A stretch of 64,000 nucleotides of DNA from Desulfobacter postgatei 2ac9. Lineage in GTDB: Bacteria; Desulfobacterota; Desulfobacteria; Desulfobacterales; Desulfobacteraceae. Positions within the stretch are counted from its first letter, which is position 1. Every line of letters starts with the position of its first letter. Positions 14,724 to 23,179 of the stretch are shown one piece after another. The stretch spans positions 3,750,993 to 3,814,992 of the forward strand of contig NZ_CM001488.1 of assembly GCF_000233695.2 (NCBI RefSeq), given 5' to 3'. The translations under genes were made by a program, and so were the position numbers. The notes beneath the pieces are model-generated. The model worked only from the letters and a program-made list of their open reading frames with translations. It did no database searches and was not told where the DNA came from.

Positions 14724-16726
14724 TCAATGCCGTTGACTTAAGAAAATGACGCGTCATTTCAATATGTTAAGGTTCTATATCTGAGCAAGGCGTGAGGGAG
14801 GGGTGAACCTCTCGAAATTTCCATGACCTTTATATTCAGACATCTTGGTATTTTTGAAAATTACTGGATCGGTTTGAAAGGCAGTGAAACATTTAATAAA
14901 ATGTGTAACTTCTCAATAAGTCCGGGTAAAAAGACAAAGGTCAGCCAAATTCAATTGCAGTTAAACAGACAAATTGAGAGCTTTGTTGATGATGAGATCA
15001 CTAAGATAAGGAATTTCATTCAAGCCGGATAATCGATCTTCAAGATAATCCCAAAACGAGACATTGAGCTTGCGACATGTTTTTTTCAAACTTGTGAACG
15101 TATCCCGGCATCTTCGACCCAGGTCATTTCTAGTTGAACCGCTGACTTTTCGACGCTTGACATAATCTCGTATATCATTTTCACTGGTATTATTGTGAAG
15201 AGGGATATGCGGAAAATCCAAAACTCTGAGCAATTCAGGTTTATTTCGATAAATCCGCTTCAAAGCATTGTTCAAGGAAGCAAAACAGGTCTTTTGAGTG
15301 AAAATTTTATCGAATTGGGCCTCAATATCGGCTTTTTTCTGGTCATCCGGCTGCTCTTTGAAATTTTTGAGGGAAGCATATAAGTCCCAGATGTCGGACC
15401 TGATGGATTTTACAGCCTCTTTCTGCTTATCCGTAAGACCGATCAATTTATTGATGAGACGTTCTGCATGAATCCAGCACAGCGCGTGAATTAGAACATT
15501 GAATTGTCCGGCATCATCACTGACGATAACCATGTCTGTGTTGAAACCGTGTTCAATTAAACTTCCGACTAGCGCACCTTCAGTGATAATCTTGATATGC
15601 AGCGGCTTTTCAATGCCAAGTAATTTCACGAATTCATCCCACGCAATATCATCCTTGCATACCGTCAAAAGTTTGCTGGTGACAAGCGTGAGAGAATCTT
15701 GTGGCAATCCTTGAGAGATCATATATGATAAAGCGCTTGCATTGATGATATAATCTGTGCGGCCGGCCTGCAAAAGCTTCAGGAAATTGATTCTGCTTTT
15801 GCTGTCGGTACTATGAAAAGTGGCAAAAAATTCATTTCCGATATGGGTGCAGTAGCCGTTTTGACCTTCGTGTCGGGCAGTCGTGTCATCTACATTGATA
15901 TGCGTAGAGACTGACAGGCCTATATCAAGGATGGCATCTTTCTCATCATGAAAGGCGTCATGGTTTTCAATAATAATGTTGCTGAGTTGTCCGGAGGAAA
16001 TATCAAAGCCAATATCATGCAACTGTTCAAGAAGTATAGGCTGGGTAACATGGCCATGGTAATACTGGTAAAGTATAAATCTTTTCAGATAGACATCGAA
16101 ATGACTTCCGTTCAACTCAGCAGAAAGTTTTCCAGTAAGGGTGCGGCCATCCGGAGTTTCCCATCTTTCCAGACGGTAGCGGATATTATGCGGTTTCATT
16201 TCAAGCCCCTGTACCACAAAGTCTTTATACCCTTTAAAAGTACTCCCCGAAGGAAGATTCTCTGGAGCTACCTTGACGATCTCATGTATTTCCAAGGATT
16301 GGGTTTTATGACGCTTGGCTGAACCAGGACGTTTCTCTGATGATTCCGGTTTTTTGTGGTTTCCTTCAAGGCTGGATGGCTTGATTTTCGGTCTGGGTTT
16401 TTCCCCTTTAAGGCGGGCAATTTCATCACGGAGGGCCTGATTTTCTTCAGCAAGTGCATTGATGCATTCCAAGAGCGTTAAAACCCAAGACGTCTGCTCT
16501 TCTACGGGAATCTGATCAATTTTTGGAATTTTAACGGTCATGTTTCGCTCCAGAACACAACATGATTAAGTCGAAATTTGTTATAGACAAAAAATAAGAA
16601 GGAAAGTACTTTTTGCAAGTATTAGCCCCTTACAAATTAATAATCACCCACACTTATTGAGAAGTTACTAAAATGTTACATAACAGCTTGATTTTATGGT
16701 TGTTTTTCTTAAGTCAACGGCATTGA
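14724..16726 (-). mobile_element. IS66-family insertion sequence, complete, with 8-bp target duplication
   Basis: The element is 2003 bp. Its ends are 23-bp perfect inverted repeats beginning TCAATGCCGTTGACTTAAG, and it is flanked on both sides by GGCCCCCC (14716-14723 and 16727-16734). An 8-bp duplication is the IS66 rule. It carries only a tnpC-type transposase on the minus strand, as in the ISBst12 subgroup. It split a DUF3089 gene inside the cassette array. Confidence 0.9.
14961..16541 (-). CDS. IS66-family transposase (TnpC type)
   Basis: 526 residues. A leading leucine-zipper-like helix (LLECINALAEENQALRDEIARLKGEKPRP) is followed by the Pro/Lys-rich linker of IS66 transposases, and then a DDE core: INVDDTTARHEG supplies an acidic pair, VIVSDDAGQF the second Asp, CWIHAERLINKL the His box, and the C-terminal NTSENDIRDYVKRRKVSGSTRND the catalytic Glu region. 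The gene faces against the surrounding cassette genes. No tnpA or tnpB partners are present, which is normal for the ISBst12 subgroup. It appears intact. Confidence 0.88.
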   Translation of the reverse strand: MTVKIPKIDQIPVEEQTSWVLTLLECINALAEENQALRDEIARLKGEKPRPKIKPSSLEGNHKKPESSEKRPGSAKRHKTQSLEIHEIVKVAPENLPSGSTFKGYKDFVVQGLEMKPHNIRYRLERWETPDGRTLTGKLSAELNGSHFDVYLKRFILYQYYHGHVTQPILLEQLHDIGFDISSGQLSNIIIENHDAFHDEKDAILDIGLSVSTHINVDDTTARHEGQNGYCTHIGNEFFATFHSTDSKSRINFLKLLQAGRTDYIINASALSYMISQGLPQDSLTLVTSKLLTVCKDDIAWDEFVKLLGIEKPLHIKIITEGALVGSLIEHGFNTDMVIVSDDAGQFNVLIHALCWIHAERLINKLIGLTDKQKEAVKSIRSDIWDLYASLKNFKEQPDDQKKADIEAQFDKIFTQKTCFASLNNALKRIYRNKPELLRVLDFPHIPLHNNTSENDIRDYVKRRKVSGSTRNDLGRRCRDTFTSLKKTCRKLNVSFWDYLEDRLSGLNEIPYLSDLIINKALNLSV

Positions 16727-16734
16727 GGCCCCCC

Positions 16735-17643
16735 TTGGATCTAAAGACTCTGCCGAAAGCTCCAGACTATACGGCACCGGACGGCTGGATAGTCAAACCT
16801 GCCGCCCCCACAACCCCGGTTGATGTTTTTTTCGTTTATCCAACGGTCCTGTTTAATGATAAGGATTGGATAATGGATACGACCAGACCGGACATGAGGG
16901 CAGCTGCCATGGAGACGATAAAGACTATGGCCTCTGTCTTTGAAGGACAGGTGAATATCTACGCCCCAATGTATCGCCAGATGAATTTGGCCGGTCTGGG
17001 ATTGAGTGATTCTGACGCCGCACCATTGCAAGAGATTGTGCATAGTGATGTCTGGCGTGCGCTGTCCTATTACCTGAAATATGAAAATGACGGTCGCCCC
17101 TTTTTCTTGGCAGGCGATAGCCAGGGTTCCATGATCTTGACGGATCTTCTCATCGAGCATTGGGGTTCAACCGACGCCGAAAAGCTGCTTGTTGCGGCCT
17201 TACTTCCCGGGTGGTCCTTGACCTCGGAGGATCTTGCTATTAATCCCTCGGTACGCATGTGTGAACGTTCAGATCAAACTAACTGTGTTATCTCTTACAA
17301 TACAATGGCTGCGGGACGACAATCAATTGCGCCGACTCTCAAAAAGGGCGCCCTGGCGGTCAACCCCCTATCGTGGAGCATGGACAGCGCCTTTGTCCCC
17401 GCTAAGAAGAACCTTGGTTCTGTCTTCTTTGATAGTGCTGACAAAGCCACTACCTACCCGCATTTCACTTCGGCTCAGATTGTAGATGGTGGCCTGATAG
17501 TCCAACCCGAGAATATCGCCTTGGTTACTGTCCAAGGTGGCCATTTCCCGGAAGGGGTTTACCACGCCTTTGACTATTCACTCTTTTTTGAGAATCTTAA
17601 GGTCAATATTGCCGAACGCATCGATGCCTTTACCCATAAATAA
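16735..17643 (+). pseudogene. 3' part of the DUF3089 alpha/beta-hydrolase gene
   Basis: About 302 residues starting with LDLKTLPKAPDYTAP directly after the right IS flank. DUF3089 features are clear: DVFFVYPTVLF, NIYAPMYRQM, a serine nucleophile motif FFLAGDSQGSMI near residue 120, LLPGWSL and a terminal His region (QGGHFPEGVYHAFDY). The protein is otherwise undamaged and probably once a secreted hydrolase of unknown substrate. An ATG within the IS end (16696) could still express it without its leader, so residual activity in the cytoplasm is conceivable. Confidence 0.75.
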
Positions 17644-17675
17644 GTTTGATGATCGTGATAAATGCGTGATAAATG

Positions 17676-17752
17676 GGGTCAGAGTAAAATTGAATTTTTT
17701 AATTTTAACTATAATTTGAACAATTATCTTGAAAATAATTTTACTCTGACCC
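17676..17752. repeat. Inverted repeat of the GGGTCAGAGTAAAATT type
   Basis: GGGTCAGAGTAAAATT (17676-17691) and its exact complement (17737-17752) form a 16-bp stem over an AT-rich loop. A single half-copy recurs at 19455-19471. This sequence class is typical of palindromic elements mobilised by Y1 (REP-associated) transposases; none is present here. Confidence 0.8.
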
Positions 17753-17759
17753 TAATTAT

Positions 17760-17839
17760 TATAACACCGGCACAAAATGATTGTCAATTTCGTTTTTTAT
17801 TGATACAGGATTTGTACAGGTTATTTGTTGGAGTTTTAC
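17760..17839 (+). other. attC-like site (copy E)
   Basis: Begins TATAACACCGGCACAAAATGA like copy A and ends GGAGTTTTAC. It has a handful of substitutions relative to copy A in loop and right box, so it is the most diverged of the three related sites. Confidence 0.55.
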
Positions 17840-17863
17840 AGAAAAAAACTACATAATCACTTG

Positions 17864-17920
17864 TTCACGGCGGCTCCGCCGCCGAGAATCGCGGTGCTGA
17901 CTGCGTCCAGCACCGCGATT
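17864..17920 (+). repeat. Palindromic element, short copy
   Basis: TTCACGGCGGC / GCCGCCGAGAA is followed by AATCGCGGTGCTG (17887-17899) and CAGCACCGCGATT (17908-17920). As at 14539 the two inner hairpins are missing. One arm carries TTCACGG and the other CCGAGAA, so the outer hairpin is a mosaic of the two arm variants seen elsewhere. Confidence 0.8.
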
Positions 17921-17943
17921 GTGCATATAAAAAAGAGAAGAAC

Positions 17944-18567
17944 ATGAGCAAGAAAAGGAAGTTGGATTTTTCCCTACTGCCTCAAATTGATGGAATGGAC
18001 ATTTTCATCCGTTTAGATGGTAACTTGGAAGATAAATTTAAGAATAGTTCTGTTTTCAAAGAAACATATGAGAGATCACAAGCTTCAATTATGTTTGTAT
18101 GTAATGCAAACAAAGAATATGAAAACTGGCGCAATTCTGCTTATCTGCGGGCTGGGTTGAATGAGTTTTACTCAATTGAAGATGCTGCGAGGAGAGACTT
18201 CAGAAAAAGCAACATAGGCTTTAAGCCTCCAAAGATAAGTGATTCGAAGAATCCATTGGTTCATGCAATGTATATGTTAAGACATGTCAATGTTCATGCT
18301 GATATATCCAAAACAGATATTCATGATACGACAGTGGTTTCAACATTAGGTGAGCAACCCAGAAATATCGATTGGAAGTCTGTAATTCTTGCAAAACCTA
18401 TTTTAAGCCAACTTAGTCTTCAAGAAGCTGCAAAGTTCTATGAAAATTCTGACTTGAAACAGATCACAGAGTGGATAGAAGAAAACCAAAATATATTCGG
18501 TATTGGAGAATTGTTTCGTAGAGGACTATCGGCGTACTGTAATGAACTTTATTTGACAACCATATAA
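17944..18567 (+). CDS. Unknown cassette protein
   Basis: 207 residues, soluble, no recognised domain. Landmarks are an acidic N-terminal third (QIDGMDIFIRLDGNLEDKF), a basic central part (RRDFRKSNIGFKPPK) and LVHAMYMLRHVNVHADISK, which resembles the His-rich helix of HEPN-like or DUF4145-like proteins but is not diagnostic. ATG 17944 has AAAAGAGAAG upstream. A strong attC site begins eight bases after the stop, so gene plus site form a standard cassette. Confidence 0.65.
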   Translation: MSKKRKLDFSLLPQIDGMDIFIRLDGNLEDKFKNSSVFKETYERSQASIMFVCNANKEYENWRNSAYLRAGLNEFYSIEDAARRDFRKSNIGFKPPKISDSKNPLVHAMYMLRHVNVHADISKTDIHDTTVVSTLGEQPRNIDWKSVILAKPILSQLSLQEAAKFYENSDLKQITEWIEENQNIFGIGELFRRGLSAYCNELYLTTI

Positions 18568-18574
18568 AATTACA

Positions 18575-18637
18575 GCACAACCAGTCACTTCACCGGACCC
18601 GGCAAACAGCGCCGGTCCGGTGAGTTCCACGTTATGC
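18575..18637 (+). other. attC site (strong match)
   Basis: Left box GCACAAC, right box GTTATGC, arms CACCGGACC-CGGC and GCCGGTCCGGTG with unpaired spacer bases and a short loop AAACAGC; 63 bases in all. It follows the preceding stop by eight bases and precedes the next start by 23. This is the most textbook-like attC in the window. Confidence 0.8.
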
Positions 18638-18659
18638 GTAAAAAGAAACGGAGAAATCA

Positions 18660-19406
18660 ATGGCATTAACGAAATGCAAAGAATGCGGCGAAGAAATAAG
18701 TAAGAAAGCTGAGAAATGCCCCAAATGCGGTGCGCCCGCCAAAAAGAAGACTTCTCTCTTAACATGGATAGTTACAATTTTTATTGTTCTTTGGGCTATC
18801 GGATATTTTTCTAGTCCATCAACAACATCACGTTCATCGAGTCCAAGTACTACGTCCAGCAGTTCCTCAAATTCATCAAGCTATTTGGCACCGAGAGAAT
18901 ATTCACCTCCGCTTGAGGTAATCTCGTGGAAATGTGACAAAGAATATAGTTATGTCTTTGTTCGAGGCGAAGTGAAAAATATTTCTAGTCAAAGCATTAA
19001 AAACGTTATGGCCGTTGGTGAGTTCCGCACAAAAGATGGAACTCTAGTCAAATCCGAAGATTCGCTAATTGATTACAATCCAATATTGCCCGGGCAAACG
19101 TCTCCCTTTAAAACAGGAGGCACTGACAATCCAGCGATTACAAACTGCAATCTTTCTTTTAAAACGTTGTTCGGTAAACAGTTGGGTTATACAACTGCAA
19201 AAGATAGAAAGGCGAAAGAAAGAGAAAAAATAAAGGAAGTTCAAACGCTATTATCTAGTCTTGGTTATCAGGTGGGTGTCGCAGATGGAATTATCGGCGC
19301 AAAAACTAAACAAGCGATAAAGGAGTTTCAATCCAAGCAGGGATTGACCGAAAACGGTGAGATTTCAAATCAACTTATTGTTGAACTACGAAGAGCCAAG
19401 AAATGA
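18660..19406 (+). CDS. Zinc-ribbon membrane protein with peptidoglycan-binding domain
   Basis: 248 residues in four parts. An N-terminal zinc ribbon has four cysteines (CKECGEEISKKAEKCPKCG). One membrane segment spans residues 36-53. A Ser/Thr-rich linker leads to a FxLYD-like region (VFVRGEVKNISSQSIKNVMAVGEF, residues about 95-160). The C-terminus carries a PG_binding_1 repeat (VQTLLSSLGYQVGVADGIIG). The ribbon would be cytoplasmic and the C-terminus outside, touching the cell wall. ATG 18660 follows ACGGAGAAATCA. It sits alone in its cassette. Confidence 0.75.
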   Translation: MALTKCKECGEEISKKAEKCPKCGAPAKKKTSLLTWIVTIFIVLWAIGYFSSPSTTSRSSSPSTTSSSSSNSSSYLAPREYSPPLEVISWKCDKEYSYVFVRGEVKNISSQSIKNVMAVGEFRTKDGTLVKSEDSLIDYNPILPGQTSPFKTGGTDNPAITNCNLSFKTLFGKQLGYTTAKDRKAKEREKIKEVQTLLSSLGYQVGVADGIIGAKTKQAIKEFQSKQGLTENGEISNQLIVELRRAKK

Positions 19407-19645
19407 CGCCATGTGCAAAATATCGCATAATCGATAAATGGGGTCAGGATAAATGGGGTCAGAGTAAAATTAAACTTCTACGCCCTGTCTTAACACAATA
19501 GTTCGGTAATTTTTGGGATTTGAAAGGTTAAATTTTTGTAACTAATTGAAATTATTGGAACTGAATTTTATTTTCTAATTTCATAACCTACTGAATTTAT
19601 TGAGTCTGAAAAAAATTACCGAAGTATTCTTAACAAGGAGTATGT
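19407..19645. repeat. Intergenic interval with half palindrome and 13-bp inverted repeat
   Basis: A lone half of the GGGTCAGAGTAAAATT repeat is at 19455-19471. A perfect 13-bp inverted pair, TTCGGTAATTTTT (19502-19514) and its complement (19611-19623), encloses about 95 AT-rich bases, possibly a small MITE. No attC-like fold was recognised here. Confidence 0.55.
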
Positions 19646-20476
19646 ATGAAGAAAAATTATCTTCAAGTAATCATGGTAATATTGTTGATGATCACCGCTT
19701 CAACTGTAAACGGGCAGATTGATCATTCCAAGCATGGATCGCACTCATCAGGTAGTGCAGTGAAATCTTTTAAGGCTGAAATGTCTGTTCCGTCTGAAAT
19801 CAGACAGGAGCAGATTTTTCCGATAACGATCCTTATTAAAGATGAAAAAGAGCGGAATGTTACACGGTTTGAAACATTTCAGGAAAAACTGATGCATCTG
19901 ATCATTGTCAGTGATGATCTGGAATTTTTCCGTCATCTTCATCCTGATTATAAGGCAGACGGCAGTTTTCTGACAGAAACCAGTTTCCCCGATGCCGGAG
20001 AGTATACTCTTTTCAGTGATTACAAACCGGAAAATAGCGGAGAGCAGATTTCAGTGCTCAAACTCCGCATAAAAGGAACCGCAAGACCGCTGACCGTTCC
20101 GGATACAAAAAAAACCGAAATAATTGTCGGAGATGTCAAGGTCAGTATGGATGTCTCGCCGAAAACAGTGAAAACGAATGAAGAAACAACTGTTGCCTTT
20201 GATTTGAAAATGGTATCGGATGACAGCCCTGTCAAAGGTTTGCATCCGTTTCTCGGTGAGAAAGCTCATCTTGTCGTAATCAGAAAATCAGAGATATTGA
20301 ACGTCAATGACTATATCCATGCTCATGCGATGAAAGAGGGGGAACCATCTTTGATAAAATTTAAAACCCAATTCCCTTCTGCGGGCATTTACAAACTTTG
20401 GTGTCAGTTTAACTATAAAAACGAAGTGGTGACTGCTGATTTCGTCCAGCACCGCGATTATAGTCCTGGCCTTTAG
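19646..20476 (+). CDS. Secreted His-rich protein with two beta-sandwich domains (last cassette gene)
   Basis: 276 residues. A signal peptide (MKKNYLQVIMVILLMITASTVNG) is followed by a His-rich stretch (DHSKHGSHSS) and two similar beta-sandwich repeats: MHLIIVSDDLEFFRHLHPDY with FPDAGEYTLFSDY, and AHLVVIRKSEILNVNDYIHAHA with FPSAGIYKLWCQF. The pattern is that of YtkA/FixH-like periplasmic proteins often found beside copper systems; metal binding is plausible. The true C-terminus appears to end near VTADF; the last ten residues (VQHRDYSPGL) are read from a fragment of the palindromic element, so the end was overwritten. Confidence 0.68.
   Translation: MKKNYLQVIMVILLMITASTVNGQIDHSKHGSHSSGSAVKSFKAEMSVPSEIRQEQIFPITILIKDEKERNVTRFETFQEKLMHLIIVSDDLEFFRHLHPDYKADGSFLTETSFPDAGEYTLFSDYKPENSGEQISVLKLRIKGTARPLTVPDTKKTEIIVGDVKVSMDVSPKTVKTNEETTVAFDLKMVSDDSPVKGLHPFLGEKAHLVVIRKSEILNVNDYIHAHAMKEGEPSLIKFKTQFPSAGIYKLWCQFNYKNEVVTADFVQHRDYSPGL
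20441..20460 (+). repeat. Palindromic element, 3' fragment inside a coding end
   Basis: TTCGTCCAGCACCGCGATTA matches the last 20 bases of the short element. It is translated as the C-terminus of the preceding gene and marks the right border of the cassette region, about 130 bases before menD. Confidence 0.75.
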
Positions 20477-20592
20477 GCCGTAAAACCCACTCCTTTAGGT
20501 GTGGGATATAAGTTTTTGCTTTAGCATTTTCCCTAGACAAAACGGGTAAAATGTACTAAGAAATTTAAGTTGATGATAGTTGGGGAGCAGAC

Positions 20593-22332
20593 ATGATGAT
20601 TTCAACAAAGCGCCATGTGCAGCAGCTTGCATCGTTATTCCTAAGTAAAAAGATTTTTGATATTGTCCTGTGCCCCGGGTCCAGGAACGGTCCCTTGATT
20701 CATACCCTGGCAGGCTGCGGACAATTTGACTGCAGGGTGATTGTGGATGAGCGCAGTGCCGGTTATTTTGCCTTAGGGTTAGCCCAGGCAAAGGAAAACC
20801 CGGTTGTTATTGTGTGCAGCTCCGGTACGGCTACAATTAATTTTGCCCCGGCTGTGGCTGAGGCCTTTTACCAGAATATCCCTTTGATCGTGGTGACTGC
20901 GGACCGGCCCGCCTACTGGATAGATCAGCTGGAAAACCAGTGCATCCAGCAAACGGCGCTGTACCGAAATTTTATCAAGCAATCGTGTTCGCTGCCCCTG
21001 GAGGAGTCGGACTGCCGGCTTTGGTCCGGTGCGCGGTTAATCAACGAAATACTTAATACGGCCGTGTCTGATGCGCCCGGACCTGTGCATATCAACATTC
21101 CCCTTGAAGAGCCTTTGCACCGGACCATGGATGCGCAACTGCCTGATGTTAAAGTGATCGGGAATGCACAGACACGGATCAATCTTGACGAAAAGGCGTT
21201 GGCCGCAGCAGCCGAAGAGATCGGCCGGGCAGATAAAATACTTGTACTGGCAGGCCAGTCCCAGGGCAATGGAGAACTTGACAGTTCCCTGGCGCTGTTT
21301 GCGGAAAAAACCGGTGCCGTGGTTGCCGCCGAGCACCTGGCCAATCTGCAGATACCTTCCGGTTGCTGCTGTGCCGTTCCGGAACTTGTGCTTGGGTCCA
21401 TATCCTCGGGCGATGCAGCCGTGTTTCAGCCTGATCTGCTCATTACCTTTGGCAGGCATTTTGTATCCAAGCGTATACGGCAATTTTTAAGAGCCAATAA
21501 ACCACACGAGCATATTCATGTGGATGCCGGTGGTGGGCATATGGACACCTACCAGGCATTGACCAGGGTTTGTGCCATGTCCCCGGAACTGTTTTTTGGA
21601 CAATTGGCTGATATGCAGATCCAAAAGGCATCCGGCGGTTATGCCGGGGCCTGGAAAGACCGCGAGCAAGAGACCCTCCAAATTTATAAACATTATCTGG
21701 ACCGGGCCCCTTTTAGTGATTTTACGGCATGTGCCGGCGCATTAAAGGCAGTGCCGGAAGATTCAGTCCTGCATCTTGGCAACAGCTCCACCGTGAGATA
21801 TGCCGTGTTAACCCCCGGCATCAAAGAGGTTACCTGGCTTGGCAACCGGGGAACCAGCGGTATTGACGGTTCTGTCTCAACGGCGGTGGGGTATGCCTCA
21901 TGCAGCTCTAAGATCAATACGCTTATTTTGGGAGATCTCTCTTTTTTCTACGATTCCAACGGATTGTGGAATAAATACCTGGGGAAAAATTTAAGGATTA
22001 TTCTGCTCAACAACGGCGGCGGCAATATTTTCAGTTTCGTGGAAGACCTTGCCGGCTGCACCGGAGAGGATAATCAGGGGGTGTTTCAAAACTATTTTTT
22101 TGCGGGCCACAGTGCAAAGGCCCAGGGCTTTGCATCGACATTCGGCCTTGACTACCTGCAGGCCGGCTCAGCTTCCCAGTTGGACATGGCCCTTGAAAAA
22201 TTATATAATCCCGGCCGGATTGTCCCCACCCTGCTAGAGGTGTTTACGGATGCCCGGACCAACACAAAGGTATTTAAGGGACTGTTTTCGGAAATTAAAA
22301 AGAGAATAACTAATACGGAGACGAATAAATGA
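20593..22332 (+). CDS. menD: SEPHCHC synthase (MenD), thiamine-diphosphate enzyme
   Basis: 579 residues, normal for MenD, which adds 2-oxoglutarate to isochorismate. Motifs: [13 protein letters not shown] near residue 30, [17 protein letters not shown] (the Glu that activates ThDP lies here), [10 protein letters not shown], and late in the protein [19 protein letters not shown] with [13 protein letters not shown], the metal and ThDP pyrophosphate site. A GGGGAG site lies eight bases upstream of ATG 20593. It overlaps menB by four bases. Because cassette DNA now stands between it and menF, it probably has acquired or retained its own promoter upstream, which I cannot identify. Confidence 0.93.
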   Translation: MMISTKRHVQQLASLFLSKKIFDIVLCPGSRNGPLIHTLAGCGQFDCRVIVDERSAGYFALGLAQAKENPVVIVCSSGTATINFAPAVAEAFYQNIPLIVVTADRPAYWIDQLENQCIQQTALYRNFIKQSCSLPLEESDCRLWSGARLINEILNTAVSDAPGPVHINIPLEEPLHRTMDAQLPDVKVIGNAQTRINLDEKALAAAAEEIGRADKILVLAGQSQGNGELDSSLALFAEKTGAVVAAEHLANLQIPSGCCCAVPELVLGSISSGDAAVFQPDLLITFGRHFVSKRIRQFLRANKPHEHIHVDAGGGHMDTYQALTRVCAMSPELFFGQLADMQIQKASGGYAGAWKDREQETLQIYKHYLDRAPFSDFTACAGALKAVPEDSVLHLGNSSTVRYAVLTPGIKEVTWLGNRGTSGIDGSVSTAVGYASCSSKINTLILGDLSFFYDSNGLWNKYLGKNLRIILLNNGGGNIFSFVEDLAGCTGEDNQGVFQNYFFAGHSAKAQGFASTFGLDYLQAGSASQLDMALEKLYNPGRIVPTLLEVFTDARTNTKVFKGLFSEIKKRITNTETNK

Positions 22333-23153
22333 CAGAAAAACGCCACTGGGAAAGCATCAAAGAGTTCGAAGATATCTTTTTTGAGTATTATGAGGGCATC
22401 GGCAAGATCACCATCAACCGTGAACGCTACCGCAACGCCTTCCGTCCCACCACCGTCCATGAGATCAGCGAATCTTTGCGCATTTGCCGGGAGGATCAGC
22501 GTATCAATGTAATTGTTTTGACCGGGGCAGGGGATACGGCCTTTTGCGCCGGCGGCGACCAGAATGTGAAAGGGGTGGGTGGTTATATTGACAAGGACGG
22601 CACCCCAAGGCTGAATATCCTTGAAGTCCAGAAGCAAATCCGTTCCATGCCCAAGCCCGTGATCGCCATGGTCAACGGGTTTGCCATCGGCGGCGGCCAT
22701 GTGCTCCATGTGGTGTGCGACATCACCATAGCCAGCGAAAACGCCATATTTGGCCAGACCGGCCCCAAGGTGGGCAGTTTTGATGCAGGATTAGGCTCCT
22801 CCTATCTGGCCAGCACGATCGGGCAGAAAAAAGCCCGGGAGATCTGGTTCATGTGTCGTCAGTATACGGCTGCCGAGGCTCTGGAAATGGGGCTTGTTAA
22901 TAAGGTGGTGCCCCTGGCGCAGCTCGAAGATGAGACTGTGGCCTGGGCCATGAAAATGCAGGAACACAGCCCCTTGGCCCTTCGCATGATCAAACTGGGG
23001 CTCAATGCCGAACTCGACGGTCAGGTGGGGCTCCAGGAGTTTGCCGGTAACGCCACGCTCTTGTATTACCTGACCCAGGAGGCCCAGGAAGGCAAAAACG
23101 CGTTTCTTGAAAAGAGAAAGCCGGATTTCAATAAATTTCCGAAGTTCCCTTAA
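22329..23153 (+). CDS. menB: 1,4-Dihydroxy-2-naphthoyl-CoA synthase (MenB)
   Basis: 274 residues of the crotonase superfamily. The CoA-binding and oxyanion loops are visible ([36 protein letters not shown]), and [22 protein letters not shown] is the MenB-specific active-site loop with the key Asp. It closes the second naphthoquinol ring from o-succinylbenzoyl-CoA. The ATG overlaps the menD stop by four bases (ATGA), so the pair is translationally coupled. Confidence 0.95.
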   Translation: MTEKRHWESIKEFEDIFFEYYEGIGKITINRERYRNAFRPTTVHEISESLRICREDQRINVIVLTGAGDTAFCAGGDQNVKGVGGYIDKDGTPRLNILEVQKQIRSMPKPVIAMVNGFAIGGGHVLHVVCDITIASENAIFGQTGPKVGSFDAGLGSSYLASTIGQKKAREIWFMCRQYTAAEALEMGLVNKVVPLAQLEDETVAWAMKMQEHSPLALRMIKLGLNAELDGQVGLQEFAGNATLLYYLTQEAQEGKNAFLEKRKPDFNKFPKFP

Positions 23154-23179
23154 CCTGTTCTGAATGGGTTCAATAAATA

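Noticed and set aside
14823..15032. A plus-strand gene inside the IS66-type element
   Set aside because: It overlaps the end of the transposase gene on the other strand and shows no family features.
9360..17920. A CRISPR array
   Set aside because: The repeats are long, few, unevenly spaced and separated by genes; there are no short unique spacers and no cas genes.
9286..20592. Integron integrase, or a group IIC-attC intron or IS1111-attC element using the attC sites
   Set aside because: No tyrosine recombinase, reverse transcriptase or IS1111 transposase frame is present in the array; the only transposase is IS66-type and lies inside a gene, not an attC.
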